31,289 bases of DNA from Nemertoderma westbladi. Its lineage: Eukaryota > Xenacoelomorpha > Nemertodermatida > Nemertodermatidae. Below, piece after piece: positions 29,574 to 31,289 of this stretch; position 1 is the first letter of the stretch, and each line of letters begins with the position of its first letter. The DNA is taken from the NCBI GenBank assembly GCA_032718475.1, contig JAUCBJ010002116.1, positions 1-31,289 of the forward strand. The letters are read 5' to 3'. The translations under genes and the position numbers were made by a program. The notes beneath the pieces are model-generated. The model was not told the DNA's origin. It saw only the letters and a program-made list of their open reading frames with translations, and searched no databases.

Positions 29574-30521
29574 GTATCCCTGTCTTTTGGGAGTAGATCG
29601 ATTCATCATCTGCATATTACTAGCTGTTAACTGTTTATTTATGCAGTCTTGATTCTCCTGAATATTTTCCAATTCTAATTGGGCAATCTCTTCAGCCGCT
29701 ATCCGCTCCGCTTCTGCCGCTGCCCTTGCCGCTTTTCTTTCCATTTCGGCTGCTTTTCTTTTCGCTTCTGCCTCTGCCGCTGCCGCTTTTCTTTCCGCTT
29801 CGGCCGCTTTTCTTTCGGCTTCTACTGCTGCTACTGCCGCTGCCTTTCTGTCTTCTATAAGTTTTTTCTTTACTTGCTCTTCTTGGACTCTAGTGATGCG
29901 GAGGAGTTCATCAAATTTAGCTTGGTTCGCAGCTAACATTTCCGCATCGATGGCATCCAACACAAGCTTGGTTCCTTCACTATTAGGGCTAAGCCCCTCC
30001 AGCCTTCTCCTCAACTCTTCATCTCCTACAAAGCGTTGATAGTCTGACAGATAGATGTCAATAGCATCCCTCTTATGCGGTTTCTCTGCTGTCACTTCGC
30101 TTTCTTCTTGAGAAGAAGTGGCGTCGGTTGATTCTTCATAGGTTGGCCGCTCATCATAAACCTTATCCACCATCTTCGCTCCGCGTTCGGGCGTCCGCTC
30201 ATCAGTATCCGAACTAATGGAGCTATCAGGCCGCTGAAAACTAGGTTCTTGGCTAGGATGTTGCTGCTGTTTGACAGCTGCTTCTTGATCCCGCTTGACT
30301 TGGGCCCGAGTGCCGATGATAGACCTACGATGTTGGACTAGCCTAGGGTCTGAGATTACTACAGTAGGGATGGCCTTTCTTACAGCAGGAGGTGACTTAG
30401 ACTTGGATCTAGGATGTTCTATACTTGGATCTGGGTCACTGATCTTTTTAAGACACTGTCTAACAGTCATTCTAACACTATCTAGGAGACTATCCGACAG
30501 TGATGGGGTTGTGTCAGACAT
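29574..30521 (-). pseudogene. BEL/Pao gag N-terminal part, copy B
   Basis: Starts at the same ATG as copy A (MSDTT) and is homologous to its residues 1-287. The coiled-coil stretch holds an expansion of about 38 residues of EAERKAA-type repeats (roughly 29688-29868) that copy A lacks. The SEVE repeat of copy A is shorter here. The open frame ends a few codons into the insertion, at 29562. Confidence 0.8.
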
Positions 30522-31289
30522 GTTTGATTGTACAGTTGAATGCCTACTGCTATATTACAGTTAAAGCAAATCTAGTAATTCAGTATCACTGTTAGCCTAG
30601 TAGTTAATTACCGATACTGCTACTCAGTGTAGCGTGATATATATATAATATATTAGAATACAGGTATGCTTATAGTATATATATAAGTATTATTACAGAC
30701 TAGATTTGTCCAGAGTACCGGTATATAATTTTAGCACAAATATATATAAATATATAATAGGCCTATCGTGAATACCGGTATGCAGTTTACACTTATAGTG
30801 TATATATATAAGTATAATTACAGACTAGGTTTTTCACAGAAACCGGTATATAATTTTAGCACAAATATATATAAATATATAATAGGCCTATCGTGAATAC
30901 CGGTATGCCAATTATTTTAGAATAATTGAATTTCTGAATTTTAGGGTTACTTGGTTACTTTACTTACTTTATTACCGCTATTTGAGCAGTAGTCCAACTG
31001 ATATTGAGACCTAATGGTTGTATGGGAGGCCTACTATTTATAAATCGTTTGAGTTGATTTATAATATATATATACCCGTTTAATGGGTTTTGTCAATGTT
31101 TGAAATAAATGTTATTATTTCTGGGGGAGTCACTACACAATAGCTGTGCGCTCTCAGTGGAGTGCTACTTGTTAGACACTAAAACAAATAATTCTAATTT
31201 ACCTAAGTTACTTAATACTACAAATTACGTACAATTCGGGTGAGATTACAATCTCTAAATAAACACAAAAATTTAATTACAAATACACA
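30522..31289 (-). other. 5' leader of BEL copy B (runs off the window)
   Basis: Matches 4515-5290 throughout. It includes two closely similar units of about 120 bp (30660-30905) with TACCGGTAT boxes, GTATATATATAAGTAT and TAATAGGCCTATCGTGAATA. No LTR is reached before the window ends. Confidence 0.68.

Larger units (their letters stand above)
24293..31289 (-). mobile_element. BEL/Pao-type LTR retrotransposon, copy B (non-autonomous, interrupted)
   Basis: This has the same minus-strand layout as copy A: leader (30522-31289), gag split by an insertion, protease segment and candidate 3' LTR. It shares with copy A the loss of RT, RNase H and integrase core at the same aligned junction. Its own lesions are a 1305-bp insertion in gag and a frameshift near 26195. 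Its right end lies beyond the window. Confidence 0.87.

Overview
The window looks like a piece of an AT-rich invertebrate animal genome. The basis is indirect: BEL/Pao retroelements, an RTE-like LINE, a tRNA-derived SINE, foldback elements and several tandem-repeat arrays, around one candidate host gene that resembles animal METTL27. There are no operons, bacterial ribosome binding sites, CRISPR arrays or rRNA genes. A marine invertebrate is plausible, but the phylum cannot be fixed from sequence alone.

Layout. About 1-5300 holds BEL/Pao copy A on the minus strand: a candidate 3' LTR, a protease-containing remnant, a long gag and a 5' leader. Positions 5300-7950 are non-coding and carry a 286-bp tandem duplication and a 38-bp minisatellite. 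About 7960-9950 is a broken RTE-like LINE on the plus strand. A perfect 64-bp inverted repeat pair (9925-9988 and 11907-11970) brackets a tRNA-derived SINE with clear 15-bp target duplications. At 12841-13641 lies an intact 266-codon methyltransferase gene, followed by an array of 31 monomers of exactly 22 bp (13855-14536). Positions 15290-16400 hold a repeat family with seven CTCF-like motifs about 150 bp apart, ending in a CGA microsatellite. Positions 16780-17430 hold two small foldback or MITE-like elements. A decayed second LINE lies on the minus strand at 17882-18960. Positions 19738-21150 hold an 11-bp array, a 143-bp array, a possible piggyBac-type end and a large imperfect palindrome. 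Positions 21150-24290 are almost featureless. From 24293 to the window end is BEL/Pao copy B, also minus strand and interrupted by a 1.3-kb insertion.

How parts relate. The two BEL copies have the same unusual structure: gag and aspartic protease are kept, reverse transcriptase and integrase core are gone, and the protease joins the region after RNase H at the same aligned place. This suggests a non-autonomous Gag-Pro lineage that spread, or was duplicated, after the deletion. Each copy also has its own later damage: frameshifts, an insertion, and a repeat expansion in gag. The only gene that looks like working host sequence is the methyltransferase. Other host exons may exist in the AT-rich stretches, but I cannot support any.
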